From Pseudogulbenkiania ferrooxidans 2002 (GTDB lineage Bacteria > Pseudomonadota > Gammaproteobacteria > Burkholderiales > Chromobacteriaceae): 64,000 nucleotides of DNA. The position numbers were made by a program, and so were the translations under genes. The notes under the pieces were generated by a model. That model made no database searches, was not told the origin of the DNA, and saw only the letters and a program-made list of their open reading frames with translations. This document shows positions 51,715 through 60,995 of the stretch, piece by piece. Each line of letters starts with the position of its first letter. The first letter of the stretch is position 1. The DNA lies in the NCBI RefSeq assembly GCF_000174355.1, contig NZ_ACIS01000004.1:62001-126000 (forward strand). Reading direction: 5' to 3'.

Positions 51715-53061
51715 ATGTCTGATACCACTTTCAGCTATACCCGCAGTCACCTCGAAAGCCTTGCCGCACAGGTGCTGGAACTGGCGCGCCAGCAGGGCGC
51801 AACCGCCTGCGAGGTGGACATTTCCGAAGGCACGGGGCAATCGGTGAGCGTCCGCCTCGGTGAGGTGGAAACCATCGAATACAACCAGGACAAGGGTGTC
51901 GATGTCACGGTGTATTTCGGCCAGAAAAAGGGCCACGCCAGCACCTCCGATTTCACCGCAACGGCCCTGGCCGATACGGTCGGCGCTGCCGTCAACATCG
52001 CCCGCTTCACCGCCGCGGACGATTGCGCCGGCCTGGCCGAGCCGTCCTTGCTCGCCACCGATTTCCCCGATCTGGCGCTGTACCATCCGTGGGCCTTGCC
52101 GGTGGCCGAGGCGATCGAACTCGCGCGCGAGTGCGAGCAGGCGGCGCGCGCCGTGGATAGCCGCATCAGCAATTCGGAAGGCGCCACGGTCTCCACCCAG
52201 CAAAGCCAGTTCATCTATGCCAACAGCCATGGCTTTGTCGGAGGCTTCCCGTCGTCGCGCCACAGCCTGTCGGCGGCGGTGGTCGCGAGCGAAGGCGAGT
52301 CGATGCAGCGCGACTATTGGTACAGTGCCGCTCGCCACCGCGAGGATCTGGAGAGCGCGATGCAGGTCGGCGCCCGCGCCGGCGAACGCACGGTACGCCG
52401 CCTCAATGCCCGCCGTATCACGACGGGCCAGTATCCGGTGCTGTTTGAGGCGCCGGTGGCGGCGTCACTGATCGGCCATCTGGTGTCCGCCATCAGTGGC
52501 GGTGCGCTCTATCGCAAGTCGAGCTTCCTGCTCGACAGCCTCGGCAAACCGGTGTGTTCGCCTTGCGTGGTGATCGATGAAGATCCCTTCCTGCTGCGCG
52601 GCTTCGGCAGCAGCCCCTTCGACAGCGAGGGAGTGGAAACCTGCGCCCGCCGGCTGGTGGACAACGGCGTACTGAAGGGCTACATGCTCAGCAGCTATTC
52701 GGCGCGCAAGCTCGGCATGGAAACCACCGGTAATGCCGGCGGGCCGCACAATCTCATCGTGCATTCCACTGGCGACAGCTTCGACGATTTGCTGAGCAAG
52801 ATGGGAACCGGGCTGCTGGTCACCGAATTGCTCGGCCACGGCGTGAATACGCTGACCGGCGATTACTCGCGGGGTGCCGCGGGCTTTTGGGTGGAGAACG
52901 GCGTCATTGCCCATGCCGTGGAGGAGATCACCATCGCCGGCAATCTGCGCGACATGCTCCGGCAGGTGGTGGGCATTGGCGACGACGTGCTGGTGCGCGG
53001 GGCCAAACACGTGGGCTCCATCCTGATCGAGTCGATGATGGTGGCAGGCCAGGGGGCATGA
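51715..53061 (+). CDS. pmbA: Metalloprotease subunit PmbA (TldE)
   Basis: A 448-residue TldD/PmbA family protein. With TldD it forms a peptidase that processes modified peptides such as microcin B17 and acts on CcdA. Landmarks are ACEVDISEGTGQSVSVRLGE, SEGATVSTQQSQF, GYMLSSYSARKLGMETTGNA and LLGHGVNTLTGDYSRGAAGF. Length is typical. No tldD in the window. Its stop overlaps the glycosylase start (ATGA). Confidence 0.94.
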   Translation: MSDTTFSYTRSHLESLAAQVLELARQQGATACEVDISEGTGQSVSVRLGEVETIEYNQDKGVDVTVYFGQKKGHASTSDFTATALADTVGAAVNIARFTAADDCAGLAEPSLLATDFPDLALYHPWALPVAEAIELARECEQAARAVDSRISNSEGATVSTQQSQFIYANSHGFVGGFPSSRHSLSAAVVASEGESMQRDYWYSAARHREDLESAMQVGARAGERTVRRLNARRITTGQYPVLFEAPVAASLIGHLVSAISGGALYRKSSFLLDSLGKPVCSPCVVIDEDPFLLRGFGSSPFDSEGVETCARRLVDNGVLKGYMLSSYSARKLGMETTGNAGGPHNLIVHSTGDSFDDLLSKMGTGLLVTELLGHGVNTLTGDYSRGAAGFWVENGVIAHAVEEITIAGNLRDMLRQVVGIGDDVLVRGAKHVGSILIESMMVAGQGA

Positions 53062-53675
53062 CGCCGGCCGAGTGGCAGGCCGCTTGCGAAGGGTTGGCCG
53101 AAGCCGATCCGGTCATGGCCGGGCTGATCGCATGCTTTCCCGGCTCACGGCTGGTGACGCGCGGACAACCCTTCGAAACCCTGCTGCGGGCCATTGTCGG
53201 CCAGCAGATTTCGCTGAAGGCCGCCGACGCCATCTGGAGCCGGCTGTCGGCAATGGTCCGCTGCGACAGTCCGGACAGCATCCTGGCCGCGTCGGTCGAT
53301 GCCCTGCGACAAGCAGGCCTGTCGGCGCGCAAGGCCGACTACGTGCAGGATCTGGCTCGGCATTTTGCCGATGGCCGTATCGACCCGCAGTCGTTCCCGG
53401 CGCTCGGCGACGAGGACATCATCCGGGAGCTGGTTGCCGTACGCGGCATCGGCCGCTGGACCGCGGAAATGTTCCTGATCTTCCATCTGGCGCGGCCCGA
53501 TGTCTGGGCAATCGACGACATCGGCCTGCAGCGTGCGGTGTCCGGGCTGTATCTGGACGGGCTTCGGCCAACCCCCGCCGCTCTGCGCGAGCTGGGCGAG
53601 CGCTGGCGGCCATGGCGCAGCGTGGCCAGCTGGTACTTGTGGCGTCACGTCGAGCCGCTGGAAGTGGTGTATTGA
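53058..53675 (+). CDS. DNA-3-methyladenine glycosylase II-like (HhH-GPD)
   Basis: A 205-residue base-excision repair glycosylase. It has FETLLRAIVGQQISLKAADA, a helix-hairpin-helix (VRGIGRWTAEMFL, 128-140), and the catalytic Asp at 153/154 in VWAIDDIGLQRA. It lacks the iron-sulfur cluster of Nth/MutY and the N-terminal domain of E. coli AlkA, fitting the short AlkA-like group that removes alkylated purines. It is translationally coupled to pmbA. Two copies of the GGTTGGCCGAA word lie inside it in opposite orientation. Confidence 0.9.
   Translation: MTPAEWQAACEGLAEADPVMAGLIACFPGSRLVTRGQPFETLLRAIVGQQISLKAADAIWSRLSAMVRCDSPDSILAASVDALRQAGLSARKADYVQDLARHFADGRIDPQSFPALGDEDIIRELVAVRGIGRWTAEMFLIFHLARPDVWAIDDIGLQRAVSGLYLDGLRPTPAALRELGERWRPWRSVASWYLWRHVEPLEVVY
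53092..53102 (+). repeat. GGTTGGCCGAA word inside the glycosylase gene
   Basis: Coding copy, read in frame as LAEA. Its mate in the opposite orientation is at 53573-53583 in the same gene. Confidence 0.5.
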
Positions 53676-53738
53676 CGACTCCGGGATGGATGGTGAAGGC
53701 GAGGCTCCTTATTTGAAGCATCCTGAAGAGGTGCCACC

Positions 53739-54884
53739 ATGTCGGGCAAACCCACTGTAGCGCTGATCCTGTCGGGAGGCGGGGCACGCGCTGCCTATCA
53801 GGCCGGAGCCATGCTGGCCCTGTCCAAGCTGCTGCCGGATCCTTCCCGCAATCCTTTTCCGATTATTTCCGGCACGTCCGCCGGTGCCGTGAATGCCGTG
53901 GCCATGGCTGCCGGCGCCACCGATTTCCGTCGTGCCGCAGGCTACCTGGCGCAGGTCTGGAAGCAGGTGCACATCGAGTACATCTACGACCCGAGTCTGG
54001 CCTACTTCCTCAAAACCTTCCTGCATTTTGGCGTCTCGGTGTTGAGCGGCGGGCGTATCTGGACCAATCCGCGCAGTTTTCTCGACAACTCCGCCCTGCG
54101 CGAACTGCTCTCCAGCGTCATGCAATTCGAAGGGATCGAGCAATCCATCCGTGCCGGTGCGTTGCGTGCGGTGGCGCTGACCGCTTCCTGCTACAGCTCG
54201 GGCATGTCGGAAACCTTTTTCCAGGGGGACGACAGCATCCAGCCCTGGTCACGCTACCGGCGCGCCGGCGTGCGTGAGACACTCGGCGTCGATCACCTGA
54301 TGGCCACCTCGGCTATCCCCCTGATCTTTCCCTCGGCCCAGGTCGGCAACCGTTACTACTGCGATGGCGCTGTCAGGCAGATGGCGCCGTTATCTCCCGC
54401 GCTACACATGGGGGCAGAGAAGCTGTTCATCGTCGGGGTCGGGGGCCGCGACGTCGCTCAAGCCGAACGCCGGCAGGGTGGAGGAGGAGCCGCTCCGTCG
54501 CCGGCGCAGATTTTTGGCCATCTGCTGGATAGCGTGTTTCTCGATAGCTTGTCATCCGACATGGAACGTCTGCTGCGTATCAACCATACCGTTTCCCTGT
54601 TGCAGGCCTACCCCGAACTGGCCGAGCAGACCCCGCTGCGCCGGGTCGAGGCATTTGTGCTGAACCCCAGTCGCTCTCTGGAGGAAATTGCCTATCGTCA
54701 TAGCGGGCGATTCCCCCGGGTGATGCGTTTCGTCATGCAGGGGGCGGGGGCCACGCGCAAGCGCGGTAGCGTGCTGGCCAGCTATTTGTTGTTCGAACCC
54801 GAGTATTGCCGTGAACTGATCGCCTTGGGCTACAAGGACGTGCTCAATCAGAAGCAGGCGATCGGTGAATTTCTGGAACTTTGA
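53739..54884 (+). CDS. Patatin-like phospholipase
   Basis: A 381-residue lipid acyl hydrolase with a Ser-Asp dyad: glycine-rich oxyanion loop SGGGARAAYQAG (12-23), nucleophile Ser47 in GTSAG, and Asp near residue 209 in YYCDGAVRQ. No signal peptide or translocator barrel, so it is probably cytoplasmic or peripheral. A C-terminal region (HSGRFPRVMRFVMQGAGATR) matches a group of proteobacterial patatins that are about this size. Substrate unknown. It starts 63 bp after the glycosylase. Confidence 0.9.
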   Translation: MSGKPTVALILSGGGARAAYQAGAMLALSKLLPDPSRNPFPIISGTSAGAVNAVAMAAGATDFRRAAGYLAQVWKQVHIEYIYDPSLAYFLKTFLHFGVSVLSGGRIWTNPRSFLDNSALRELLSSVMQFEGIEQSIRAGALRAVALTASCYSSGMSETFFQGDDSIQPWSRYRRAGVRETLGVDHLMATSAIPLIFPSAQVGNRYYCDGAVRQMAPLSPALHMGAEKLFIVGVGGRDVAQAERRQGGGGAAPSPAQIFGHLLDSVFLDSLSSDMERLLRINHTVSLLQAYPELAEQTPLRRVEAFVLNPSRSLEEIAYRHSGRFPRVMRFVMQGAGATRKRGSVLASYLLFEPEYCRELIALGYKDVLNQKQAIGEFLEL

Positions 54885-54938
54885 CCAGGTCGACAGTTCC
54901 GATAGCGTTTGTGTTTCTTTTTATGTAAAGGGTATGGA

Positions 54939-55430
54939 ATGGGACTGAATAGTCGCCGAAGCATTTTTCTTCTGATCGCGCTGGCTTGCGCCGCGGCCAT
55001 CGGTTTTGCCTTGTACGCTCAGCATGTCTGGGGGCTGCAGCCATGTCCGCTCTGTATCTTCCAGCGTGTCGGCGTGATGGCCGTGGGCGCCATTGCCCTG
55101 CTGGCGGCAATCCATAACCCAGGCCAGCTCGGTGGGCGGCTCTGGGCTGGCCTCGCGGCCATCGCGGCGCTGGGTGGGGGGGCTGTATCGGTGCGCCACG
55201 TCTGGCTGCAACACCTGCCGCCGGACCAGGTCCCGTCCTGCGGTCCCGGCCTGGATTACATGCTGGAAACCATGCCGATGAGCAATGTACTGTCCAAGGT
55301 GCTCAAGGGCAGTGGCGAGTGTGCCTCGATCGACTGGACCTTCCTCGGCATGTCGATGCCGTTCTGGACCGGAGTGTTCTTTGCACTGGTTCTGGTATTG
55401 TTGGCGAAGGCTTTCTTTACCAAGAAGTAA
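54939..55430 (+). CDS. dsbB: Disulfide bond formation protein DsbB
   Basis: A 163-residue inner-membrane protein with four helices that re-oxidises DsbA and passes electrons to quinone. The first Cys pair is Cys36/Cys39 in [10 protein letters not shown]; the second is Cys101 and Cys128 ([15 protein letters not shown]). The start has AAAGGGTATGG upstream. The length is shorter than E. coli DsbB (176) but normal for betaproteobacteria. A strong hairpin follows. Confidence 0.94.
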   Translation: MGLNSRRSIFLLIALACAAAIGFALYAQHVWGLQPCPLCIFQRVGVMAVGAIALLAAIHNPGQLGGRLWAGLAAIAALGGGAVSVRHVWLQHLPPDQVPSCGPGLDYMLETMPMSNVLSKVLKGSGECASIDWTFLGMSMPFWTGVFFALVLVLLAKAFFTKK

Positions 55431-55440
55431 GCCTCGGAGG

Positions 55441-55469
55441 GGCAGGGCGATCGGTTTGATCGCCCTGCC
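55441..55469 (+). terminator. Hairpin after dsbB
   Basis: GGCAGGGCGATC and GATCGCCCTGCC form a perfect 12-bp stem with a 5-nt loop. No T-run follows directly; a second terminator lies 25 bp on. Confidence 0.7.
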
Positions 55470-55493
55470 GGAGGTTGAAAGTGTCTGGAAAAC

Positions 55494-55519
55494 AAAAAGC
55501 AGCCCGAAGGCTGCTTTTT
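55494..55519. terminator. Bidirectional terminator, tRNA array end
   Basis: AAAAAGCAGCC-CGAA-GGCTGCTTTTT, with oligo-T on both strands. It ends the minus-strand tRNA array and backs up dsbB termination. Confidence 0.9.
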
Positions 55520-55526
55520 CTATTGT

Positions 55527-55603
55527 TGGCGGAGTGGACGGGACTCGAACCCGCGACCCCCGGCGTGACAGGCCGGTATTCTAACCAACTGAACTACCAC
55601 TCC
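55527..55603 (-). tRNA. tRNA-Asp (GTC)
   Basis: A 77-nt cloverleaf with encoded CCA; anticodon GTC in the loop of CCTGTCACG; T-arm GGTTCGAGTCC. Last gene of the array. Confidence 0.95.
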
Positions 55604-55610
55604 AGCAAAC

Positions 55611-55686
55611 TGGTGGGCGTTGACGGAGTCGAACCGCCGACATTCTGCTTGTAAGGCAGACGCTCTACCAACTGAGCTAAACGCCC
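55611..55686 (-). tRNA. tRNA-Val (TAC)
   Basis: A 76-nt cloverleaf with encoded CCA; stem TCTGC/GCAGA encloses CTTACAA, giving anticodon TAC. D-arm TAGCTCAGTTGGTAGAGC is canonical. Confidence 0.95.
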
Positions 55687-55711
55687 GAATTCTGGGTACT
55701 GCTTGTATTGT

Positions 55712-55788
55712 TGGCGGAGTGGACGGGACTCGAACCCGCGACCCCCGGCGTGACAGGCCGGTATTCTAACCAACTGAACTACCACTCC
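55712..55788 (-). tRNA. tRNA-Asp (GTC)
   Basis: Identical to the other two Asp copies in the array, with encoded CCA. Confidence 0.95.
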
Positions 55789-55795
55789 AGCAAAC

Positions 55796-55872
55796 TGGTG
55801 GGCGGTACTGGACTCGAACCAGCGACCCCTGCCGTGTGAAGGCAGTGCTCTACCAACTGAGACTAACCGCCC
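55796..55872 (-). tRNA. tRNA-Val (CAC), one-base D-arm insertion
   Basis: Acceptor GGGCGGT/ACCGCCC, anticodon stem CTGCC/GGCAG around TTCACAC, giving anticodon CAC; encoded CCA. The D-stem reads TAGTCTCAGTTGG instead of TAGCTCAGTTGG as in the Val-TAC copies, so the gene is 77 nt, not 76. Confidence 0.85.
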
Positions 55873-55895
55873 GAATTGGGTACTGCTTGTATTGT

Positions 55896-55972
55896 TGGCG
55901 GAGTGGACGGGACTCGAACCCGCGACCCCCGGCGTGACAGGCCGGTATTCTAACCAACTGAACTACCACTCC
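55896..55972 (-). tRNA. tRNA-Asp (GTC)
   Basis: Third identical Asp copy, preceded by the same tactgcttgtattgt spacer as the second copy. Confidence 0.95.
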
Positions 55973-55979
55973 AGCAAAC

Positions 55980-56055
55980 TGGTGGGCGTTGACGGAGTCG
56001 AACCGCCGACATTCTGCTTGTAAGGCAGACGCTCTACCAACTGAGCTAAACGCCC
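55980..56055 (-). tRNA. tRNA-Val (TAC)
   Basis: First gene of the array, identical to the copy at 55611-55686, with encoded CCA. Confidence 0.95.
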
Positions 56056-56095
56056 CCGCTCGCTGTATTTGCTTGGCTCAACAGCGAGGAGGCGA

Positions 56096-56124
56096 ATTAA
56101 AGCACAGTGGTTTCTGTCATGCAA
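56096..56124 (-). promoter_or_regulatory. Promoter of the tRNA array
   Basis: On the minus strand TTGCAT-N17-TTTAAT, ending about 40 bp before the first tRNA and followed by a GC-rich discriminator, typical of stable-RNA promoters. Confidence 0.65.
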
Positions 56125-56269
56125 GAGGGGTGGGTGAAATTTTCACGTCCTTGTTTAAAACGTCCCGCAGCATTCTTCATGCTCAAGGCATTTTGTCTGA
56201 CAGGGGCGTGACGCACTCTTTGCACCTCATGTATTATCTGCCGATTCGCTTTATCGGACGGTTATAGTA

Positions 56270-57235
56270 ATGAAGCAGACCTTTCTCGATTTTGAGCAGC
56301 CGATTGCCGAGCTGGAAAACAAAATTGAAGAACTGCGCTTTGTCCAGGATGACTCAGTGCTGGACATTTCCGAAGAGATTTCGCGCTTGCAGAAAAAGAG
56401 CCAGGAGCTGACCAAGACGCTCTATGGCAAGCTGACTCCGTGGCAGATTTCTCAGGTGGCACGCCACCCGCAGCGCCCCTACACCCTAGACTACATCAAG
56501 GCGCTGTTTGCGGACTTCGACGAGTTACACGGTGATCGTTCGTTTGCCGACGATCCCGCCATCGTTGGTGGCATCGCGCGCTTCAATGGCCAGTCCGTCG
56601 TTGTAATCGGCCATCAGAAGGGGCGTGACACCAAGGAAAAGATCTACCGCAATTTCGGCATGCCTCGCCCGGAGGGCTATCGCAAGGCCTTGAAGTTGAT
56701 GAAATTGGCCGAAAAATTCAGTCTGCCGGTGATCACCTTTGTCGATACCCCGGGTGCGTACCCCGGTATCGGCGCAGAAGAGCGTGGCCAGTCCGAGGCA
56801 ATCGGGCGTAACCTGTATGAAATGGCCCGCCTGAAAGTCCCGGTGATCTGCACCGTGATTGGTGAGGGTGGGTCCGGCGGTGCGCTGGCGATTGCCGTCG
56901 GCGATTACGTCAACATGCTGCAATACTCTACCTATTCGGTCATTTCGCCGGAAGGGTGTGCTTCGATTCTGTGGAAGACGGCCGAACGCGCCTCCGATGC
57001 CGCCGAAGCGCTGGGTATTACTGCAACCCGCCTGAAGACGTTGGGCTTGGTCGATCGCGTGCTCAACGAGCCGATCGGCGGGGCACACCGCGATCACGCG
57101 CAGATGATGGGCTCGATGAAGCGTATGCTGCAAGAGCAGTTGCGCGATCTGACGGCCAAGCCGCTGGAAGAATTGCTGAAAACCCGTTTTGACCGGCTGA
57201 TGAGTTATGGGCGCTTCAAGGAAGACGCTGCCTGA
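56270..57235 (+). CDS. accA: Acetyl-CoA carboxylase carboxyltransferase subunit alpha
   Basis: A 321-residue subunit that transfers the carboxyl group from biotin to acetyl-CoA in fatty-acid synthesis, with AccD as partner. Landmarks are [56 protein letters not shown], and [20 protein letters not shown]. Length fits. Its 3' end overlaps tilS by 29 bp, so the two are co-transcribed. Confidence 0.96.
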   Translation: MKQTFLDFEQPIAELENKIEELRFVQDDSVLDISEEISRLQKKSQELTKTLYGKLTPWQISQVARHPQRPYTLDYIKALFADFDELHGDRSFADDPAIVGGIARFNGQSVVVIGHQKGRDTKEKIYRNFGMPRPEGYRKALKLMKLAEKFSLPVITFVDTPGAYPGIGAEERGQSEAIGRNLYEMARLKVPVICTVIGEGGSGGALAIAVGDYVNMLQYSTYSVISPEGCASILWKTAERASDAAEALGITATRLKTLGLVDRVLNEPIGGAHRDHAQMMGSMKRMLQEQLRDLTAKPLEELLKTRFDRLMSYGRFKEDAA

Positions 57236-58550
57236 CCTGATTGATCGCCTCATCGCACATTGGCCGGACGAATTGTCCGGCCAATGTGCTTTTGAGGTGG
57301 GGCTAAGCGGCGGCATCGATTCGGTGGTGCTGCTGGACCTGCTGGTGCGCCTGTGTTTGGAGCGGGGGCTGAAGCTGTCGGCAGTGCATGTCCATCACGG
57401 GCTCAGCCCGCAGGCGGATGCCTGGGCGGAGCATTGTCGCCAGCTCTGCCTGGAATGGGGCGTGCCATTACGGTCGGAAGCGGTGAAGGTCGAGGTGTCC
57501 GGCGGCGAGAGTCTCGAGGCCGTGGCGCGACAGCATCGTTACAGGGTTTATGGCGAGTCTTCGGCCAGCGTAGTGGTGTTGGCCCATCATCAGGACGACC
57601 AGGCCGAAACCGTGCTGCTGCAATTGCTGCGCGGCGCCGGGCCGAAGGGCGTGGCGGCGATGCCGACACTGCGCCGACATGCCGGCCGCTGGCTGTGGCG
57701 GCCCTTGCTCGCCATCTCTCGTGCCGAAATCGAAGCGTATGCGCGTTGGCGCCAACTGGTCTGGGTCGAGGACGAAAGCAACGTCGACACCCGCTGGCGC
57801 CGCAATTTGCTGCGCCACGACATCCTGCCTCTTATCGAGTCCGCCATTCCCCATTACCGGCAGCATTTGCAACGTGCGGCCGTCCTGATGGCGGATGCCT
57901 CTGCCGTTCTCGATGAGCAGGCTGAGCAGGATTTGCAGCGCTGCCGCGACGCTGGGCGTCTGCTCGTACAACCCTTGTCCAGTCTCAGTCCGCCGCGTCA
58001 GCGCAACATGCTGCAATACTGGCTGGAGCGGCTCGGTCTGGGGGTGGCGTCGCCGGAAGCGCTGGAGCAATTTCGGCATCAAGTGCTGCATGCGGCTCCG
58101 GACAGAAACCCCGAGCTGCTCTTGCCTCAGGGACGAGTCTTCCGTTATCGGGGGGCGCTGTGGCCGCTTGCTGTTGCGATGGCGCCGCAAACGACCCGCC
58201 TGGCCGCGGGTGTCTTGGGCGCCAGAGTGGTCCCGCGCAGTTGGCCGGGCGAGCTTGGGTTTGTGCTTCGATCGGGAGGTCTCGATCCTCTCTGTTTGCA
58301 GGGCGGGTTCGAACTGCGGGTCAGGGTCGGGGGGGAGCGGCTTGCTCAGCAGGTTGGCCGAAAGCCAGTGAAAACCCTGCTGCAGGAAGCCGGAATCCCT
58401 CCCGCCTTGCGGGCGCAGTGGCCGTTGCTGTTTTTGCCGGATGGCCGTCTCGTGGCCATTCCTGGTGTTGCGGTCTCCGAAGGGGTCAAGCTCCACGATG
58501 GTCCGGGGTGGTGGCCGGAATGGTGGCCGTGCTCGTTGCCCGGTTCCTGA
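57207..58550 (+). CDS. tilS: tRNA(Ile)-lysidine synthase
   Basis: A 447-residue PP-loop enzyme that modifies the wobble C of tRNA-Ile(CAU) to lysidine. The ATP loop is GLSGGIDSV (32-40), with [36 protein letters not shown], and [15 protein letters not shown]. The C-terminal TilS domain follows ([20 protein letters not shown], residues about 375-435). The start at 57207 overlaps accA; the ribosome site is weak, so coupling to accA is likely. Confidence 0.93.
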   Translation: MGASRKTLPDLIDRLIAHWPDELSGQCAFEVGLSGGIDSVVLLDLLVRLCLERGLKLSAVHVHHGLSPQADAWAEHCRQLCLEWGVPLRSEAVKVEVSGGESLEAVARQHRYRVYGESSASVVVLAHHQDDQAETVLLQLLRGAGPKGVAAMPTLRRHAGRWLWRPLLAISRAEIEAYARWRQLVWVEDESNVDTRWRRNLLRHDILPLIESAIPHYRQHLQRAAVLMADASAVLDEQAEQDLQRCRDAGRLLVQPLSSLSPPRQRNMLQYWLERLGLGVASPEALEQFRHQVLHAAPDRNPELLLPQGRVFRYRGALWPLAVAMAPQTTRLAAGVLGARVVPRSWPGELGFVLRSGGLDPLCLQGGFELRVRVGGERLAQQVGRKPVKTLLQEAGIPPALRAQWPLLFLPDGRLVAIPGVAVSEGVKLHDGPGWWPEWWPCSLPGS

Positions 58551-58591
58551 ACGGAGTGAGGCGGGTACTGGGTGTGGCCGTGGAAGAATAA

Positions 58592-58618
58592 AAAACACCC
58601 GCCAGAAGCGGGTGTTTT
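58592..58618. terminator. Bidirectional terminator between tilS and the BI-1 gene
   Basis: AAAACACCCGC-CAGAA-GCGGGTGTTTT, perfect 11-bp stem; serves both converging genes. Confidence 0.9.
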
Positions 58619-58641
58619 GCTGAAGTGCTCGACCGGTGCGG

Positions 58642-59331
58642 TTAGTCGCGTTCGCCGCTGAAGGCCAGCAGTAGCCGCAGCAGGCTGGTGAACAGGTTGT
58701 AGATGCTGATGTAGATGCCCAGTGCCGCGGAAATGTAGCTGGTTTCGCCGCCATCCACCACGTTCTTCACTTCCCACAGGATCATCAGCGAGCTGAACAG
58801 GGCAATGGCCGCCGCAATGGCGAGTGTCATGCCGGGTAGTTGCAGGAACATGTTGGCAACGATGGCGACCATCAGCACGATGGCGCCCACGGTCAGGAAA
58901 TTGCCCATGCCGGACAGGTCGCGCTTGGTGGTGGTGGCAATCGCCGTCATCACGAAGAACACGGCGGCGGTCGCGCCGCCCGCCACCAGGATCAGCTGGC
59001 CGCCGTTGGCAAAGCGCAGGGCGAACTGCAGCAAGGGGCCCAGCAAAACGCCCATGAGGAAGGTAAAGCCCAACATCAGCACGACGCCGAGGCCATTGTT
59101 GCGGTTGGCCTGGATGGCGAAGGTCAGGCCGTAAAACACCGCCATGATGGCGAGCATACCGATGATGGGGCTGCCTGCCAGGAAGGCAAAGCTCATGTTG
59201 GTGCCGATCAGGGCTCCCATCACGGTCGGGATCATCGATAGCGCCAGCAAGGCATAGGTATTGCGAAGAACCTTGTGGCGTGAGCCATCAAGCGTCAAGG
59301 TCTGATAGCCGGACTGAAGGTTCGGGTGCAT
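58642..59331 (-). CDS. Bax inhibitor-1 / YccA family membrane protein
   Basis: A 229-residue protein with seven predicted transmembrane helices and the BI-1 family pattern: RNTYALLALSMIPTVMGALI, GLTFAIQANRNNGLGVVLML, and the C-terminal signature region ALGIYISIYNLFTSLLRLL. The YccA subgroup interacts with FtsH in E. coli, and other members are Ca2+ leak channels. Function here is inferred by family only. It converges on tilS. Confidence 0.92.
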   Translation of the reverse strand: MHPNLQSGYQTLTLDGSRHKVLRNTYALLALSMIPTVMGALIGTNMSFAFLAGSPIIGMLAIMAVFYGLTFAIQANRNNGLGVVLMLGFTFLMGVLLGPLLQFALRFANGGQLILVAGGATAAVFFVMTAIATTTKRDLSGMGNFLTVGAIVLMVAIVANMFLQLPGMTLAIAAAIALFSSLMILWEVKNVVDGGETSYISAALGIYISIYNLFTSLLRLLLAFSGERD

Positions 59332-59431
59332 GCTTCTCTCCCAGAGATCGAAAGTATTTGGTGCGAGTGGTGGGTAGACTTATCCACCTGCCATTAAGTT
59401 TCCGCGATGCGGCAGCCCGGCGCAAGGTGTC

Positions 59432-59460
59432 TTGCCCGGGTAGGGGGCTTGATGTATTCT
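59432..59460 (+). promoter_or_regulatory. Promoter of tRNA-Leu
   Basis: TTGCCC-N17-TATTCT, about 55 bp upstream of tRNA-Leu; the only well-spaced pair in this gap. Confidence 0.5.
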
Positions 59461-59514
59461 TGCGCCTTGGCTGACCGGCCGGGAAATTACGCAAGCGCGG
59501 TCACGCACCCAATT

Positions 59515-59599
59515 GCGAGGGTGGCGGAATTGGTAGACGCACTGGATTTAGGTTCCAGCGCCGCAAGGCGTGAGAGTTCGAGTCTCTTCCCTCGCACCA
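59515..59599 (+). tRNA. tRNA-Leu (TAG)
   Basis: An 85-nt class II tRNA with encoded CCA. The anticodon stem CTGGA/TCCAG encloses TTTAGGT, giving anticodon TAG; the long variable arm is GCGCCGCAAGGCGT. It lies 66 bp upstream of tig and may be co-transcribed with it. Confidence 0.95.
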
Positions 59600-59665
59600 G
59601 CAACCGACGTAACGTCGCCTTTCCCTGCATCAGGTTTAAACTCGAACACAGTTTAAGGATTGGAC

Positions 59666-60973
59666 ATGCAAGCACAGTTGGAAACGTTGAGCAACCTCGA
59701 GCGTCGCATGAACATCGCGTTGCCGATGGCTGCTATCGACGCCCAGGTGACCGAGCGACTCAAGAACATGGCGCGCAAAGCCAAGATCCAGGGCTTCCGC
59801 CCGGGCAAGGCACCGCTCAAGATCGTCGAAATGAATTACGGCGCCCAAGTGCGCGAAGAAGTGCTGGGTGAGCAGGTTCAGCAAGGTTTCTACAAGGCAG
59901 TCAGCGAACAGAAGCTGCGCGTTGCCGGCTATCCGCGTTTTGAGCCGGTTGCCAATGAAGGCGACAAGGACAGCTTCAAGTTTGCCGCTTCTTTCGAAGT
60001 ATACCCGGAAGTCAAGGTGGGCGAACTGGTTGGCAAGGAAGTCGAGAAGCCGGTTGTCGTCGTGACCGAGGCCGAAATCGATAAAACGATTGATATCCTG
60101 CGCAAGCAGCGTACCCGCTACGAGCGTGTCGAGCGCGAAGCCGCCACGGGCGATCGCGTCATCATCGACTTCAAGGGTAGCATCGACGGCGTGCTGTTCG
60201 ACGGCGGTTCCGCCGAGAACTTCCCGTTCGTGCTGGGCCAGGGGCAGATGCTGGCCGACTTCGAAGCCGGCGTTACCGGCATGAAGGAAGATGAAGTCAA
60301 GAACATCACCGTCGTGTTCCCGGAAGACTACCACGGCAAGGACGTGGCCGGTAAAACCGCCGTGTTCGAGATCACCGTGAAGAACGTCGCCGCTGCCACG
60401 CTGCCGGAAGTGAACGAAGAGTTCGCCAAGCTGCTGGGCATCGCCGACGGCGACATCGAAAAGATGCGCGCCGAGATCAAGAAGAACGTCGAGCGCGAAG
60501 TGAAGCGCCGCCTGCAGGCCAGCATCAAGGAAAACGTGATGCAGGCCCTGCTCGACGTGACCGAGATCGAGCTGCCGAAGGCACTTGTGCAGCTGGAAGT
60601 GGGCCGCCTGATCGAACAGGCCCGCCGTGACATGGAGTCGCGCGGTCTGAAAGTCAAAGAGATGCCGTTCCCGCCGGAACTGTTCCAGCAGCAGGCCGAG
60701 CGCCGCGTGGCTCTGGGTCTGATCCTGGCCGAAGTCGTGGCCGAGAACAAGCTGGAAGCCAAGCCGGAACAGATCAAGGCCATGATCGAAGAATTCGCCG
60801 AAAGCTACGAGCATCCGGAAGAAGTGGTGCAGTGGTACTACGCCAGCCCGGAACGTATCGAAGGCCCGACCTCCATGGTGCTGGAAGATAACGTGGTTGA
60901 ATTTGTGCTCGGCAAGGCCAATGTAGTAGAAAAAGAAATGTCGTTTGATGCCCTGATGGGTAACAACGCCTGA
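59666..60973 (+). CDS. tig: Trigger factor
   Basis: A 435-residue ribosome-bound chaperone and peptidyl-prolyl isomerase. The ribosome-binding signature is [17 protein letters not shown], followed by an FKBP domain ([39 protein letters not shown]) and the helical C-terminal arms. AAGGATTGG precedes the ATG at 59666; a TTG two codons earlier is not needed. It heads tig-clpP-clpX. Confidence 0.96.
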   Translation: MQAQLETLSNLERRMNIALPMAAIDAQVTERLKNMARKAKIQGFRPGKAPLKIVEMNYGAQVREEVLGEQVQQGFYKAVSEQKLRVAGYPRFEPVANEGDKDSFKFAASFEVYPEVKVGELVGKEVEKPVVVVTEAEIDKTIDILRKQRTRYERVEREAATGDRVIIDFKGSIDGVLFDGGSAENFPFVLGQGQMLADFEAGVTGMKEDEVKNITVVFPEDYHGKDVAGKTAVFEITVKNVAAATLPEVNEEFAKLLGIADGDIEKMRAEIKKNVEREVKRRLQASIKENVMQALLDVTEIELPKALVQLEVGRLIEQARRDMESRGLKVKEMPFPPELFQQQAERRVALGLILAEVVAENKLEAKPEQIKAMIEEFAESYEHPEEVVQWYYASPERIEGPTSMVLEDNVVEFVLGKANVVEKEMSFDALMGNNA

Positions 60974-60995
60974 TAACCAACTACCGGAGCGGTCG

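Noticed and set aside
55796-55872. tRNA-Glu (TTC) assignment
   Set aside because: Seven-base loop is TTCACAC between the CTGCC/GGCAG stem, so the anticodon is CAC (Val), not TTC.
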